From assembly GCF_004367745.1 (NCBI RefSeq), contig NZ_CP037993.1, forward strand, positions 4,836,001-4,900,000: a stretch of 64,000 nt of DNA, written 5' to 3'. Shown here one piece after another: positions 36,546 to 46,398 of this stretch; the stretch's first letter is position 1, and every line of letters begins with the position of its first letter. The DNA is from Herbaspirillum huttiense (GTDB taxonomy: Bacteria > Pseudomonadota > Gammaproteobacteria > Burkholderiales > Burkholderiaceae_D). The notes beneath the pieces are model-generated. The model ran no database searches. It worked only from the letters and a program-made list of their open reading frames with translations, and was not told the origin of the DNA. The position numbers and the translations under genes are program-made.

Positions 36546-37310
36546 TCAATTCTTTCCCCCCCCATTGACGAACCGCACCTCCACCCGCCGGTTGCGTTCA
36601 TCACTGGCTGCCAGCCCCGGCAGCGGTTGCGAATCCCCATACCCCGCCACGATCACGCGGCGCGCCGCTTCCGGCGCACTGCGTCCGATCAGCAGCAAGC
36701 GCGCTTCGCGGGCACGCGCCGCAGACAGCGTGAAGTTGTCATCGTAGACCGTGCAATACGCGCGCACATCGGTCACCGGGGCCTTCACCGGCTTGTCATC
36801 CGTATGGCCTTCCACATAAATGCGGCCCGCCGGATACTGCTGCAAATACTCCGCAATCCGCTCCTCGACCTGCGCAAACGCGGCCCGCGCTTCCGGCTCC
36901 ACGCAAGCACTGCCGCGACGGAATGCCCCCTCTTTCAGCGTAATTTTCCCCGCCTCGGTATCGACCGCCACCAGGTTGGAAGCGCCCTGCTGCGCAAACA
37001 CCGTCTGCACCTGGCGCAACACGACCGTCAATCCCGGCCCGTCGGATTCGCGGCGGGCCGTCGCCGGCGCGGCTGGCGGTGGTGCAGCTTCAGCCGCTGC
37101 AGGCGCCGGTTGGGCGGGTGCTGCAGCAGGCAAGGGGGCAGCCGGTGGCGGTGGCGGCGTGGAAGCGGCTGCCATCTGCGGTGCCTCCGCACGCAACTGC
37201 GCAATCTCGGGACCACCCGCCCGGCTCACCGCCAGCAGGACGATCAATACCCCCGCCAGCGCCGCCATCAGCCCGGTGGCCGCGACCCATTCGTGATCGG
37301 ATTGACTCAT
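36546..37310 (-). CDS. OmpA/MotB-like (ZorB-like) peptidoglycan-binding membrane protein
   Basis: 254 residues: one membrane helix (about 8-30), a long Pro/Ala linker (about 45-90) and a C-terminal OmpA-like domain (EGHTDDKPV, LSAARAREARLLLIG, NRRVEVRFV) that binds peptidoglycan. The N terminus DHEWVAATGLMAALAGVLIVLL aligns with the stator motif W-x-x-x-D-L-M of ZorB-type proteins, but the proton-binding Asp is Gly13. The start at 37308-37310 (MSQSDHEW) is seven bases after the MotA-like gene, so they form an operon. Confidence 0.75.
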   Translation of the reverse strand: MSQSDHEWVAATGLMAALAGVLIVLLAVSRAGGPEIAQLRAEAPQMAAASTPPPPPAAPLPAAAPAQPAPAAAEAAPPPAAPATARRESDGPGLTVVLRQVQTVFAQQGASNLVAVDTEAGKITLKEGAFRRGSACVEPEARAAFAQVEERIAEYLQQYPAGRIYVEGHTDDKPVKAPVTDVRAYCTVYDDNFTLSAARAREARLLLIGRSAPEAARRVIVAGYGDSQPLPGLAASDERNRRVEVRFVNGGGKN

Positions 37311-37317
37311 CACGGCC

Positions 37318-38013
37318 TCAGGATGAACGTCCGGACTGGCGCTGCAGCGCTTCCAGCCATTCGCCATGGCGCAGATGCGCGCGCTGTGCCTCGGCCTGTT
37401 GTGCCGCCAGCAGGGCTTGTCCGCTTTGCTTGATGGCGTCCACCAGACGCTGCTGTTCTTCTGCGTGTTGCACCGCCTGCGCTTGCGCAGCCGCAGTGGC
37501 CACGTCCTTGAGAATGCCGATGCTCCACGCCAGCCGCGCCTGCTCATGCCCGCGCAAGATCATCCAGGACTTCAGAATCAGAAACGCCAGCATGCTCCAC
37601 GCGGCAATCTTGAACTTGCTGCCCAGCGCATCGATCACCGCTCCCAGCGCACCCGGTGCCGCCTGTGGGCCAAGCACGCCGGCCGTCGCCGTCAAGGCCA
37701 GGCCCAGGCCGATGAAGGTCCCCAGCAAACCCGACATCAGGATCAAGCCCGGCATCGCGGCGGCCCAGCGTTCCGGCGCAGTGGCCACGGCCTGGCTCAG
37801 TTCGTCCGGTGTGGTCGCCGCAGGCAGAGGCCCGCGCTCACCGGTCAGCGCTTGCAACCGCGCCTGCCACTGCGCGGGCCGGGCGCTGCGTGAGAGCAGC
37901 AGCGGCAGTGCAATCACCAGCAACAGCAACACCAGCGCAAACACCCACTGCAGGCCGCCATAGGCCGTGCCATCCCATTGCGGCAGCAGGAAACTCCACA
38001 GCGATTTATTCAT
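37318..38013 (-). CDS. MotA/TolQ/ExbB-like membrane protein
   Basis: 231 residues with an N-terminal helix (about 22-42), a central pair containing MSGLLGTFIGLGLALTA and KIAAWSMLAFLILKSWMIL, and a helical Gln/Ala-rich cytoplasmic tail (about 170-231). The GLLGTFIGL signature is that of MotA/ExbB and ZorA channel subunits. It is much shorter than defence-type ZorA, whose long tail is missing, and no ZorC or ZorD/E gene is nearby. Paired with the OmpA-like gene downstream. Confidence 0.72.
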   Translation of the reverse strand: MNKSLWSFLLPQWDGTAYGGLQWVFALVLLLLVIALPLLLSRSARPAQWQARLQALTGERGPLPAATTPDELSQAVATAPERWAAAMPGLILMSGLLGTFIGLGLALTATAGVLGPQAAPGALGAVIDALGSKFKIAAWSMLAFLILKSWMILRGHEQARLAWSIGILKDVATAAAQAQAVQHAEEQQRLVDAIKQSGQALLAAQQAEAQRAHLRHGEWLEALQRQSGRSS

Positions 38014-38163
38014 GAACTGCCCCTGTCTGCATGACGAACCTTCCCATCCTTGCTCCCCTTCTTCTTTACATTGTCAGCGTCTTGTCACGACAGGAGATTA
38101 TCAGAAAGACCACACTGAGGGACGAAAAGCCCCACGCAGCCGACCGATGTAATGGTCCGGTCA

Positions 38164-38199
38164 CAAGTTGTCAGCAAACTTTCAGGTCTTGACAACTTG
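38164..38199. promoter_or_regulatory. Inverted repeat in the autotransporter leader
   Basis: CAAGTTGTC and GACAACTTG are perfectly complementary with an 18-base spacer. The right arm overlaps TTGACA (38190-38195), a -35-like box too close to the ATG for a transcript with a normal leader. It may be an operator or an RNA hairpin that controls translation. Confidence 0.5.
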
Positions 38200-38217
38200 C
38201 TACCAATTTCTTTGCAC

Positions 38218-41200
38218 ATGGCCCGCTCTTCTTTACCTCTTCGCCTGCTTCCGCTGGCCCTGGCCCTGCAAGCCATCCATGCCCCTGCCCAGGCGGCCAA
38301 CTACACGGTGGCCAACGGCACGACCGACACCAGCGCCAAGACCCTGACCAAGAACGCTGCCGATAACATCACCGTCAATGCCGGCGGCACCCTGGCTTCC
38401 GGCAGCGCGGCCACCATCCGCACCTCGCAGGACAACGACAACCTCAGCACCGTCACCATCAACAACGCCGGCACCATCGGTCAGAACAGCGGCCTGACGG
38501 CCATCAGCATCAACCACAAGAAGGTCAACCTGATCCTCAACAACGCCGCTGGCGGCGTCATCACCAGTTCCTCCAGCAGCGCCAAGACACCGACCATCCT
38601 GATCGGCAAGGGCAGCGATACCTTCTCCATCGTCAACCTCGGCACCATCTCGCAGACCGGCCCCACGCCCACCAATGCGGACAATGGCAAGAACTACGCC
38701 ATCAATGCCAACGGCGACTACTCCACCGCCGGCAATACCATCGTCAACGGCTCGGCCAGCAACAGCAGCGCCACCATCAGTTCGTCGAGCTCGAGCGCGA
38801 TCAAGATGGGCTCCAACATCCTGCTGACCAACTACGGGCGCATCTTCACCACCAGCCTGGTCAACACCTCCTGTCCGGATTACCTGTCGGCCTGTGCCAG
38901 CGGCTCGCCGCCGAAAGCGGCCGATGGCATCTCCATCGACGACGGCATCCGCAATGCGGTCATCGTCAACTACGGCAGCATCACCGGTGCGCGCCACGGC
39001 ATCGATGGCGGTGATCCGGTGGCCGCCACACCAGACAGCAATCTCGCCAATGCCATCCAGCTCACGCCGCGCCTGAGCGCCACCGGCATCACCTTCGACG
39101 CCACCTATGCCGATGGCAGCACGCGCAGCAACGTGGCCATCAGCAACAACGTGGTGATCAACCAGGCCGGCGGCGTCATCACCGGCAACAACGGCTCGGG
39201 CGTGGGCTTCGACAGCCATGGCGTGGTCTTCAACTACGGCACCATCATCGGCAACTACGCCGGCAGCGGACGCGTGTATGACGTGCTCGGCAATGGCGCC
39301 ACCACCAGCAATGGCGACGGCGACGGCGTCGATATCGACGGGACCGCCTACATCGAAAACTGGGGGACCATCCGTGGCAATGGCGCAGGCGGCCTCGATT
39401 CCACCGGCCAGCCAAACGGTGCCGATGGCATCGCCGCCGGTGGCGGCACCATCATCAACCACGCGGGCGCGGTGATCTATGGCGATGCCCACGGCATCCT
39501 CATCGACGATGGCAATGACTGGTCCAAGGACCCGAGCAATCCGCGCATCACCTACAACACCGGCAACACCACCGGACGCGGCACCGGCGGGGCCAGTGGC
39601 GTCAATGGTGCCAAGGCGTATATCGTCAACGACGGCAGCATCACCGGCAACAAGGGCATCGCCATCGGTCTGGTCGGCAATTACGATGACACGCTCATCA
39701 ACAACGCCAGCGGCGTCATCACCGGCGGCGCACAGGCCACGCTCACCGGCCAGGGTGGCAGCACCGTACCGGGCGCGGCGGTGCAGATGGGCGGCGGCAA
39801 CGATACGCTGATCAACTACGGCCGCATCGAAGGCAAGAATGGTCTGGCCATCGACATGGGCGACGGCGACGATTCACTGCAACTGCTGGGTGGCACCGTG
39901 ATCGGCACCATCAATGGCGGCGCAGGCATCGACACGCTCACCACCGGCGGCACGCAGACCTTTGCGGCCGGGGTGCTGTCGGGCTTTGAAAACTACATCG
40001 TGCGCGACGGCGTCACACGCTTCAATTACGACCTCGGCACCGTCAGCAACATGACCGTCAACCAGGGGGCGGTACTGCAGGTCAATGGCGCTTTCGGCAC
40101 CGGCGGCAACCTCGCCATCAACGGCGCATTCCAGGCGGCGGAGGGTACGGCCACGCGCACCATCAATGTCGGCGGCAATCTCTCCGTGGGCAGCAACGGG
40201 ACCCTGCAGGTGGCCGTGGCGGGACCGCAGGCCGATCGGATCAATGCAGCCGGCAGCGCCACGCTGGCCAACGGTGCGACCCTGCAGCCGGTGGTCAAGA
40301 CCTATGTCCCCAATACCGCACGCTGGACCATCCTCTCGGCCGCAAGCGGCCTGTCGGTCGATGTGTCGACGATCCAGCTGGCCGACACCGCCACGCTGGA
40401 CTACGGCCTGCAAGTCTCGGGCAATGACCTGATCCTCACCGCCCGGCGCACCGCCAGCGTGAGCGACGTCAGCGGCAGCCCGCTGGGCCGCGCGCTCGAC
40501 GCGCTCGGCAACAACAGCAGCAACGCCCAGGTGCAGAACCTGCTGGCCTCGCTGGATGCCTTGCCCACGGCCGCCGCCTATCGCAGCGCGGTGCGCCAGT
40601 TGCAACCGGAAACCAATCGCGCCAGCCAGCAGGCGGCGCAGATCTCCATGGGCAGCGTCTTCTCGGCCGTGGCCGGACGCGTGGACAGCGCACGTGGCGA
40701 TGCGCCTGTGGCCAGGCAGGGTGGCAGCGGCGTGGCCACCGGCGAAGCCGCCGCACGCGGCCGTGTCTGGCTGCAAGGTCTCGGTGCCTGGGGCCGACAG
40801 CAGGCCCGCGCCGGCGCTGATGGCTATGATGTCAGCGCCTACGGCATGGCTGCCGGCATGGAGACCGACCTCTCCGCCCGCGAAGTGGCCGGCCTCACGC
40901 TCGGCTACACGCGTGCCGGCACGCGTGGCAGCGACAACGCCAGCGGCAATGACGTCAACGTCGATGCGGTGCATGTGGGCGGCTATGTTGGCCTGGACAT
41001 GGATGGCTGGACGCTCGACGGCGCGCTCATGGTGGGCGGCAATCATTACAGCAGCCAGCGTGCCATCAGCTTCCTCAGCCAGACGGTCAGCGGCAGCTAC
41101 AACGGCTGGCAGGTCGGTGCCCGCGTGGAAGCCGGCCTGCCCTTCGCCCTCAGCCAGCGCTGGTCAGGCCGCTGGCTGGCCGGCCTGCGCCTGTCGCACC

Positions 41201-41574
41201 CGAGCAATGAGGGCTACACCGAAAGCGGCAATGCGGCGCTGGCGCAGAACGTGGAGTCCAGCCGTGCCAATTCTGTACAGCCGACCCTGGGCGTGGAATT
41301 CAATCGCCTGAGCGACAACGGCGACCGCCTGCAACTGCGTGCGCGCTACCTGCACGAGCTGGCGGGCAACCCGGATGTCACCGCCAGCTTCGTGGCCGGC
41401 GGTCCCAGCTTCACCACCGCCAGCACCGCGCCCAATCGCGATGCCGTGCAACTGGGCGTGAGCTATCGCTTCAACGGGGCCCAGGGCAGCTATGGCACGC
41501 TCGGCTATGACGCCGAAGTCCGCGACCGCTCGCTGATGCATCAACTGACCGCACGCGTGGGCTGGCTGTTCTGA
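38218..41574 (+). CDS. Autotransporter (type V secretion) outer-membrane beta-barrel protein
   Basis: 1118 residues. Signal peptide (about 1-28, HAPAQA before ANY), then a passenger (about 30-780) made of repeated turns containing INNAGTI, IVNYGSI and NYGTIIG-like units, the pattern of a beta-helix. An Arg-containing junction segment and a C-terminal 270-residue autotransporter barrel (WLQGLGAWGRQQARAG to terminal VGWLF, ending in Phe) follow. The start at 38218 is chosen because the signal peptide begins there; an in-frame ATG at 38152 is upstream of the inverted repeat. Probably an adhesin; ligand unknown. Confidence 0.9.
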   Translation: MARSSLPLRLLPLALALQAIHAPAQAANYTVANGTTDTSAKTLTKNAADNITVNAGGTLASGSAATIRTSQDNDNLSTVTINNAGTIGQNSGLTAISINHKKVNLILNNAAGGVITSSSSSAKTPTILIGKGSDTFSIVNLGTISQTGPTPTNADNGKNYAINANGDYSTAGNTIVNGSASNSSATISSSSSSAIKMGSNILLTNYGRIFTTSLVNTSCPDYLSACASGSPPKAADGISIDDGIRNAVIVNYGSITGARHGIDGGDPVAATPDSNLANAIQLTPRLSATGITFDATYADGSTRSNVAISNNVVINQAGGVITGNNGSGVGFDSHGVVFNYGTIIGNYAGSGRVYDVLGNGATTSNGDGDGVDIDGTAYIENWGTIRGNGAGGLDSTGQPNGADGIAAGGGTIINHAGAVIYGDAHGILIDDGNDWSKDPSNPRITYNTGNTTGRGTGGASGVNGAKAYIVNDGSITGNKGIAIGLVGNYDDTLINNASGVITGGAQATLTGQGGSTVPGAAVQMGGGNDTLINYGRIEGKNGLAIDMGDGDDSLQLLGGTVIGTINGGAGIDTLTTGGTQTFAAGVLSGFENYIVRDGVTRFNYDLGTVSNMTVNQGAVLQVNGAFGTGGNLAINGAFQAAEGTATRTINVGGNLSVGSNGTLQVAVAGPQADRINAAGSATLANGATLQPVVKTYVPNTARWTILSAASGLSVDVSTIQLADTATLDYGLQVSGNDLILTARRTASVSDVSGSPLGRALDALGNNSSNAQVQNLLASLDALPTAAAYRSAVRQLQPETNRASQQAAQISMGSVFSAVAGRVDSARGDAPVARQGGSGVATGEAAARGRVWLQGLGAWGRQQARAGADGYDVSAYGMAAGMETDLSAREVAGLTLGYTRAGTRGSDNASGNDVNVDAVHVGGYVGLDMDGWTLDGALMVGGNHYSSQRAISFLSQTVSGSYNGWQVGARVEAGLPFALSQRWSGRWLAGLRLSHPSNEGYTESGNAALAQNVESSRANSVQPTLGVEFNRLSDNGDRLQLRARYLHELAGNPDVTASFVAGGPSFTTASTAPNRDAVQLGVSYRFNGAQGSYGTLGYDAEVRDRSLMHQLTARVGWLF

Positions 41575-41596
41575 TGCTGTCCTGCCCATGAAACAA

Positions 41597-41627
41597 GGCC
41601 CGCAGCTTGCGCTTGCGGGCCTTTTTC
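41597..41627 (+). terminator. Terminator after the autotransporter gene
   Basis: GGCCCGCA / TGCGGGCC stem with a nine-base loop followed by TTTTTC. Confidence 0.85.
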
Positions 41628-41647
41628 ACTCCGGCGACAATCGCCCG

Positions 41648-42508
41648 ATGCGCTCCTCTTTCCCCTCCCGGTTCCGGCTACCCCGCCCTGCCCTGGCCCT
41701 CGCCAGCCTCGCCCTGCTGGCCGGCTGCGCCAGCGATCCCGATCTCGTACAGCGCGCCGATGCCCTGGTCGCACCTGCCGGCCTGCAACGCGAGGAAGTC
41801 CGCGGCGGTCCCTTCGTACTGACGGCCTACGTGCACGCGCGCCCGAAAGCCCCGCTGTTGCGCGTGTATCTGGAAGGCGATGGCCGTGCCTGGATCACGC
41901 GTACTCAGGTCTCCCCCGATCCGACGCCCCATACCGCCATGGGCCTGCGCCTGGCCGCCAGCGATGGCGGCGACGTGGTGTATCTGGCGCGGCCCTGCCA
42001 GTTCACGCCGATGGCACGCAATCCGATCTGCCAGCCGGAGTACTGGGCCGGCCTGCGCTATTCCCCGCTAGTGGTGAGTGCCATGGATGAAGCCCTGAGC
42101 CGCTATGTGGCGCGACTGCAGCCGGCCCGGCTGGAGCTGGTGGGATTCTCGGGCGGCGGTGCCATCGCCGTGCTGCTGGCGGCGCGGCGCAAGGATGTGG
42201 GCGCCATCCGCACGGTGGCCGGCAATCTCGATCACGTGGCCGTCAATCAATGGCACAAGGTCTCTCAGATGCCAGGCTCGCTCAATCCCATCGATGTGGC
42301 GGCGCAGGTGGAGCGCATCCCGCAACTGCATGTGAGCGGCACCGGGGATACTGTCATCCCCACTTCCATCACGCACAGTTTCGTCGACCAGGTCGGCCGC
42401 TGCGCCGGACTGGTGACCGTGCAGGGCATGGCGCACCAGAGCGAATGGGATCAACTCTGGCCCAGGCTGCTGGCAGTACCGCTGCCTTGTACAGCCAAGC
42501 AGCCCTGA
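41648..42508 (+). CDS. Lipoprotein with alpha/beta-hydrolase fold
   Basis: 286 residues. A lipoprotein signal (LALASLALLAGC, Cys near residue 27) indicates membrane anchoring. The body is an alpha/beta hydrolase with nucleophile elbow GFSGGGA and late GTGDTVIP and QGMAHQSEW segments that can supply Asp and His. The ATG at 41648 is chosen because it begins the signal; a longer frame from 41588 runs through the preceding terminator. Substrate unknown; likely an esterase or lipase-like enzyme. Confidence 0.78.
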   Translation: MRSSFPSRFRLPRPALALASLALLAGCASDPDLVQRADALVAPAGLQREEVRGGPFVLTAYVHARPKAPLLRVYLEGDGRAWITRTQVSPDPTPHTAMGLRLAASDGGDVVYLARPCQFTPMARNPICQPEYWAGLRYSPLVVSAMDEALSRYVARLQPARLELVGFSGGGAIAVLLAARRKDVGAIRTVAGNLDHVAVNQWHKVSQMPGSLNPIDVAAQVERIPQLHVSGTGDTVIPTSITHSFVDQVGRCAGLVTVQGMAHQSEWDQLWPRLLAVPLPCTAKQP

Positions 42509-42520
42509 CCGATCCACCAT

Positions 42521-42560
42521 AAAAAATGGGTAGCCGGGAAAATCCGGGCTACCCATTTTT
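42521..42560. terminator. Bidirectional terminator between lipoprotein gene and mqo
   Basis: AAAATGGGTAGCC / GGCTACCCATTTT stem flanked by A and T runs serves the two convergent genes. Confidence 0.9.
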
Positions 42561-42609
42561 CTAACAAAACTTCATATCGTGATTGCCTGGAAAACAGGCA
42601 ACCCCGCCA

Positions 42610-44259
42610 TCACAGCGCCATATCGGCCGATGCGTTGGCTTTTGGCTTTTCCATGCTGCCACCCTTGCCGGTCTGGCCGGCCGCCTTGGGCGCGATCACC
42701 GGCGGCGGCATCAGTTGCAGCACGTCGGCGGTGTAGGCCCACTCCTTGGCGACCTGGTCCGGGTGGTCATTGAGCTTGGTGCCATAGCTGGGCACGATCT
42801 GGCGCACCTTCTGCTGCCATTCGGGCGTAGCCAGCTTGTCCTTGAAGACCTTCTGCAGCACGGTCAGCATGATCGGCGCGGCGGTCGAGGCACCGGGCGA
42901 GGCGCCCAGCAGACCGGCGATGCTGCCATCGGCCGAGGCCACGATTTCGGTGCCCAGCTTCAGCACGCCACCCTTGGCCTCATCCCGCTTGATGATCTGC
43001 ACGCGCTGGCCGGCTTGCCACAGACGCCAGTCTTCCTTCTTGGCGTTGGGGAAGTATTCCTTGAGCGCGGCGAAACGCTGGTCATCGGACTGCATCAGCT
43101 GGCCGGCCAGGTATTCCACCAGCGGGTATTCATCGATACCGACACGGGCCATCGGCCAGACGTTGTGCGTCGTGGTGGCCGAGAACAGGTCCCACAGCGA
43201 GCCCTGCTTCAGGAACTTGGTCGAGAAGGTGGCGAAGGGGCCAAACAGGATCACGCGCTTGCCATCCAGCACACGGGTATCCAGGTGCGGCACCGACATC
43301 GGCGGCGCGCCCACGGAGGCCTTGCCATAGGCCTTGGCCAGGTGGCGCAGGGCGATGTCCTGGTTGTCGGTGATGAGGAAGGAGCCACCGACCGGGAAGG
43401 CCGCGTAGTCACGCGCCTCGGGGATGCCGGACTTCTGCAGCAGCTTCAGGGCACCGCCACCGGCACCGATGAAGACGAACTTGGCATCGGTCTCGGTGGT
43501 GCTGCCATCCTTGAGGTTCTTGTAGACCACGCGCCAGGTGCCATCACCGTTGCGGGTGATGTCGCGCACTTCGCTGGACAGCTTCAGGCCGAAGTTGGGA
43601 CGCGTCTGCAGGTAGGCTGCGAACTGGCGGGTGATTTCGCCGAAGTTGACGTCGGTACCCAGCGGGGTCCAGGTGGCGGCCAGCTTCTGGTTGGGGTCGC
43701 GGCCTTCCATCATCAGCGGCACCCACTTCTTGATCTGCTCGTGGTCTTCCGAGTACTGCATGCCGGCAAACAGCGGGCTGGCCTGCAGGGCTTCGTAGCG
43801 CTTCTTCAGGTAGGCGACATTGTCATCGCCCCAGATGAAGCTCATGTGCGGGGTGGAATTGATGAAGGAGCGCGGATTCTTCAGCACGCCGCTCTTGACC
43901 TGCCACGACCAGAACTGGCGCGAGATCTGGAAGGCTTCGTTGATCTCGATGGCCTTGGCGATCTGGATCTTGCCGTCCTTGTCTTCGGGCGTGTAGTTCA
44001 GTTCGGCCAGGGCCGAGTGGCCGGTGCCGGCGTTGTTCCAGCCGTTGGAGCTTTCTTCGGCCACACCATCGAGGCGCTCGACCATTTCCATCGACCAGCC
44101 CGGTTCCAGCTCATTGAGCCAGACCGCCAGGGTGGTGCTCATGATGCCGCCGCCGACCAGCAGCACGTCGACCTTCTTGACGTCCGCCGCCTGCGAAGCG
44201 GGCGTGACGACCAGCGCAACTACGAATCCCAGCAAGGCCAGGAAGGATTTTTTCAACAT
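42610..44259 (-). CDS. mqo: Malate:quinone oxidoreductase
   Basis: Membrane-associated FAD enzyme oxidising malate to oxaloacetate with quinone reduction. FAD motif [19 protein letters not shown] (about residues 30-48), [26 protein letters not shown]-type family signature, and [14 protein letters not shown] in the middle. 549 residues. The first 25 residues ([22 protein letters not shown]) look like a cleavable signal peptide, which classical Mqo lacks. Monocistronic on the minus strand with a 500-base leader. Confidence 0.94.
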   Translation of the reverse strand: MLKKSFLALLGFVVALVVTPASQAADVKKVDVLLVGGGIMSTTLAVWLNELEPGWSMEMVERLDGVAEESSNGWNNAGTGHSALAELNYTPEDKDGKIQIAKAIEINEAFQISRQFWSWQVKSGVLKNPRSFINSTPHMSFIWGDDNVAYLKKRYEALQASPLFAGMQYSEDHEQIKKWVPLMMEGRDPNQKLAATWTPLGTDVNFGEITRQFAAYLQTRPNFGLKLSSEVRDITRNGDGTWRVVYKNLKDGSTTETDAKFVFIGAGGGALKLLQKSGIPEARDYAAFPVGGSFLITDNQDIALRHLAKAYGKASVGAPPMSVPHLDTRVLDGKRVILFGPFATFSTKFLKQGSLWDLFSATTTHNVWPMARVGIDEYPLVEYLAGQLMQSDDQRFAALKEYFPNAKKEDWRLWQAGQRVQIIKRDEAKGGVLKLGTEIVASADGSIAGLLGASPGASTAAPIMLTVLQKVFKDKLATPEWQQKVRQIVPSYGTKLNDHPDQVAKEWAYTADVLQLMPPPVIAPKAAGQTGKGGSMEKPKANASADMAL

Positions 44260-44761
44260 TGTCTAATCCATTTGTGATGAGAGAGGGCTGCCTCCCCTGC
44301 ACAGTGGCGGGGAGTCGGACAACCGGTGCATGTCACAGGCCACAGCGCCTGCCGTGGAGGGCGGGCGCGAAAGCGCTGCGTCATGTGGGCCTTGCAGATC
44401 AATGCAAGCCCGGCCGGGCGTGGCCGCGCGGGGCCACGGCGCACGTACAGGCCTGTAGCCTGGGTGGTGCCTGCCGGTTTCAACTGCCTGTCCGATACCT
44501 GTCTCCGGCATTTGGGGAATGCCTGTACAAATCGTCTCCGTCAGAGCGGACCGGGATCGGGTCATGTCGAGGGGGCGCAGCGTACCACGGGATGGGAGCC
44601 AAGGGCGATTGCGGATATCCCCTATTAACGATGGCGCACAAGCATGTTCTGGGCTAGGGAATTCCCCGATATCGTGTGGGCCGTGCCTGACTGACAATGC
44701 ATGGACCGCCAACACTCACCGTCCCTCATCGGGGCGCACACAAGAACGATCAGGGGCCCGT
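44260..44761. promoter_or_regulatory. Divergent non-coding region between mqo and cheD
   Basis: 502 bases without a convincing gene. It must hold promoters for mqo and cheD, but no box pair is clear enough to name. Confidence 0.4.
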
Positions 44762-45373
44762 ATGCAAACCGTCATCAACAAGCCGGAAAATTTCGCGTCG
44801 TATCGGTATCACGACCGGGCCTTCAATTGCGACACTGCCAAGATCCTGCCGGGCGAATATTTCTATACCGGCGAGGACATGATGATCGTGACCGTGCTGG
44901 GTTCCTGCGTCTCGGCCTGCCTGCGCGACCGTGTCAGCGGCGTGGGCGGGATGAACCATTTCATGCTGCCTGATGGCGGTGGCGAAGCCGACAGCCCGGT
45001 CTCGGCCTCGATGCGCTACGGCACCTATGCCATGGAAGTCTTGATCAACGACGTGCTCAAGGCCGGTGCCCGGCGCGAGAACCTGGAATGCAAGGTCTTC
45101 GGCGGAGGTGCGGTGCTGCGCGGCATGAACGCCATGAACGTGGGCGAACGCAATGCCGCCTTCGTCAAGAATTACCTGTCGGCCGAGAAGATCCGCGTGG
45201 TGGCCGAAGACCTCAACGACATCTGGCCGCGCAAGGTGCATTTCTTCCCGCGCACGGGCAAGGTGCTGGTCAAGAAGATCAAGGACGCCGCTGCCGATCT
45301 GGCCAGCCGTGAACGTGAATATGCCTCCAAGCTGCAGGCCAAGCCGGTGGGTGGGGAAATTGATTTGTTCTGA
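44762..45373 (+). CDS. cheD: Chemoreceptor glutamine deamidase CheD
   Basis: 203 residues. CheD deamidates specific Gln residues of methyl-accepting chemotaxis proteins. The catalytic core is visible: [17 protein letters not shown] (nucleophile Cys) and [11 protein letters not shown] (His), with [18 protein letters not shown] later. The start at 44762 is chosen because the conserved N terminus begins there. The gene is isolated from any che operon in this window and is followed by a terminator, so it is transcribed alone. Confidence 0.93.
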   Translation: MQTVINKPENFASYRYHDRAFNCDTAKILPGEYFYTGEDMMIVTVLGSCVSACLRDRVSGVGGMNHFMLPDGGGEADSPVSASMRYGTYAMEVLINDVLKAGARRENLECKVFGGGAVLRGMNAMNVGERNAAFVKNYLSAEKIRVVAEDLNDIWPRKVHFFPRTGKVLVKKIKDAAADLASREREYASKLQAKPVGGEIDLF

Positions 45374-45392
45374 GCGACGCCATCGTCCAAAC

Positions 45393-45430
45393 AAAAAAGC
45401 GGAACCCGTTGCATGGGCTCCGCTTTTTTC
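45393..45430. terminator. Terminator between cheD and otnI
   Basis: AAAAAAGCGGA(A)CCC / GGG(C)TCCGCTTTTTT stem; the symmetrical A and T runs allow both directions. Confidence 0.85.
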
Positions 45431-45465
45431 ATGCCTGCTTTACGCGGGCCGATACCAGATCGTAA

Positions 45466-46269
45466 TCAGGCCTTGAGCGTGGTCAGGCCTTGCTCAGCCA
45501 ACGCCTTCAACCATCCCAATCCCGCCGAGGTCGCTCCCGCCGGGTTGTATTCGCAACCGATCCAGCCCTGGTAACCCAGGCTATCGATCAGCTTCAGCAG
45601 ATACGGATAGTTCAGCTCACCCACATCCGGCTCATGGCGCTCGGGCACACCGGCAATCTGGATGTGGCCGATGCCGGGCATGTCGCGCTTCAACTTGACG
45701 GCCACGTCGCCTTCGACGATCTGGCAGTGGTAGCAGTCGAATTGCACCTTCAGGTTGGGCGCGCCCACTTCGGCACAGATGGCCTGGGCATCGTCCTGGC
45801 GATTGAGGAAGAAGCCCGGAATGTTGCGGGTGTTGATCGGCTCGATCACCACCGTCAGCCCGGCCGATTCAGCCTGGTGTGCCGCATACGACAGGTTGTC
45901 CAGATACACCGCGCGGTGACGCGCGCGATCCTGGTCGGGCTTGATCAGGCCGGCCATCACGTGCAGGGTCTTGTTGCCGATGACGGAAGCGTACTTCAGC
46001 GCAGTCTCGATGCTGCGCTTGAATTCGTCTTCGCGGCCCGGCAGCGAGGCGATGCCGCGCTCGCCGGCGGCCCAGTCGCCCGGGGGCGCGTTGAACAGCG
46101 CCTGGGTCAGGCCGTTGGCCTCCAGGCGCGACTTGATCTCTTCAGGCTGATAGTCGTAGGGGAACAGGAACTCGACGCCGGAGAAGCCATCCTTGGCGGC
46201 GGCGGCGAAGCGGTCCAGGAAATCGTGTTCCACATACATCATGCTCAGGTTGGCGGCAAAACGCAGCAT
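45466..46269 (-). CDS. otnI: 2-oxo-tetronate isomerase (hydroxypyruvate isomerase family)
   Basis: 267-residue xylose-isomerase-like TIM barrel. Family signatures [39 protein letters not shown] and GCEYNPAG carry the metal-binding Glu, Asp and His. In threonate/erythronate catabolism OtnI interconverts 2-oxo- and 3-oxo-tetronate. Placement two genes from otnC and otnK supports OtnI over a glyoxylate-pathway Hyi. The ATG at 46267-46269 has GGAGAATC upstream on the minus strand. A hairpin lies between it and the transporter gene. Confidence 0.88.
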   Translation of the reverse strand: MLRFAANLSMMYVEHDFLDRFAAAAKDGFSGVEFLFPYDYQPEEIKSRLEANGLTQALFNAPPGDWAAGERGIASLPGREDEFKRSIETALKYASVIGNKTLHVMAGLIKPDQDRARHRAVYLDNLSYAAHQAESAGLTVVIEPINTRNIPGFFLNRQDDAQAICAEVGAPNLKVQFDCYHCQIVEGDVAVKLKRDMPGIGHIQIAGVPERHEPDVGELNYPYLLKLIDSLGYQGWIGCEYNPAGATSAGLGWLKALAEQGLTTLKA

Positions 46270-46353
46270 CGGATTCTCCTTGGTAACGAAGGGGCCAGTG
46301 TAGCGCGAACACTCTTGCGCGCGTCCACACCGGCAGAAGGTGCAGAAAACGTC

Positions 46354-46383
46354 AAAGCCCGCAGGCACAGGCATGCGGGCTTT
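46354..46383 (-). terminator. Hairpin between the MFS transporter and otnI
   Basis: AAAGCCCGCA / TGCGGGCTTT ten-bp stem followed on the minus strand by a modest T-rich tail. It could reduce read-through into otnI. Confidence 0.6.
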
Positions 46384-46398
46384 GAACGGGACATCACA

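Noticed and set aside
36546-38013. Complete Zorya defence system
   Set aside because: Only A- and B-like subunits are present, the A subunit lacks the long tail, the B subunit lacks the stator Asp, and no ZorC/D/E gene is nearby.
42583-44277. Plus-strand frame of about 560 codons opposite mqo
   Set aside because: Antisense shadow of a strongly conserved gene; no ribosome site and no motif.
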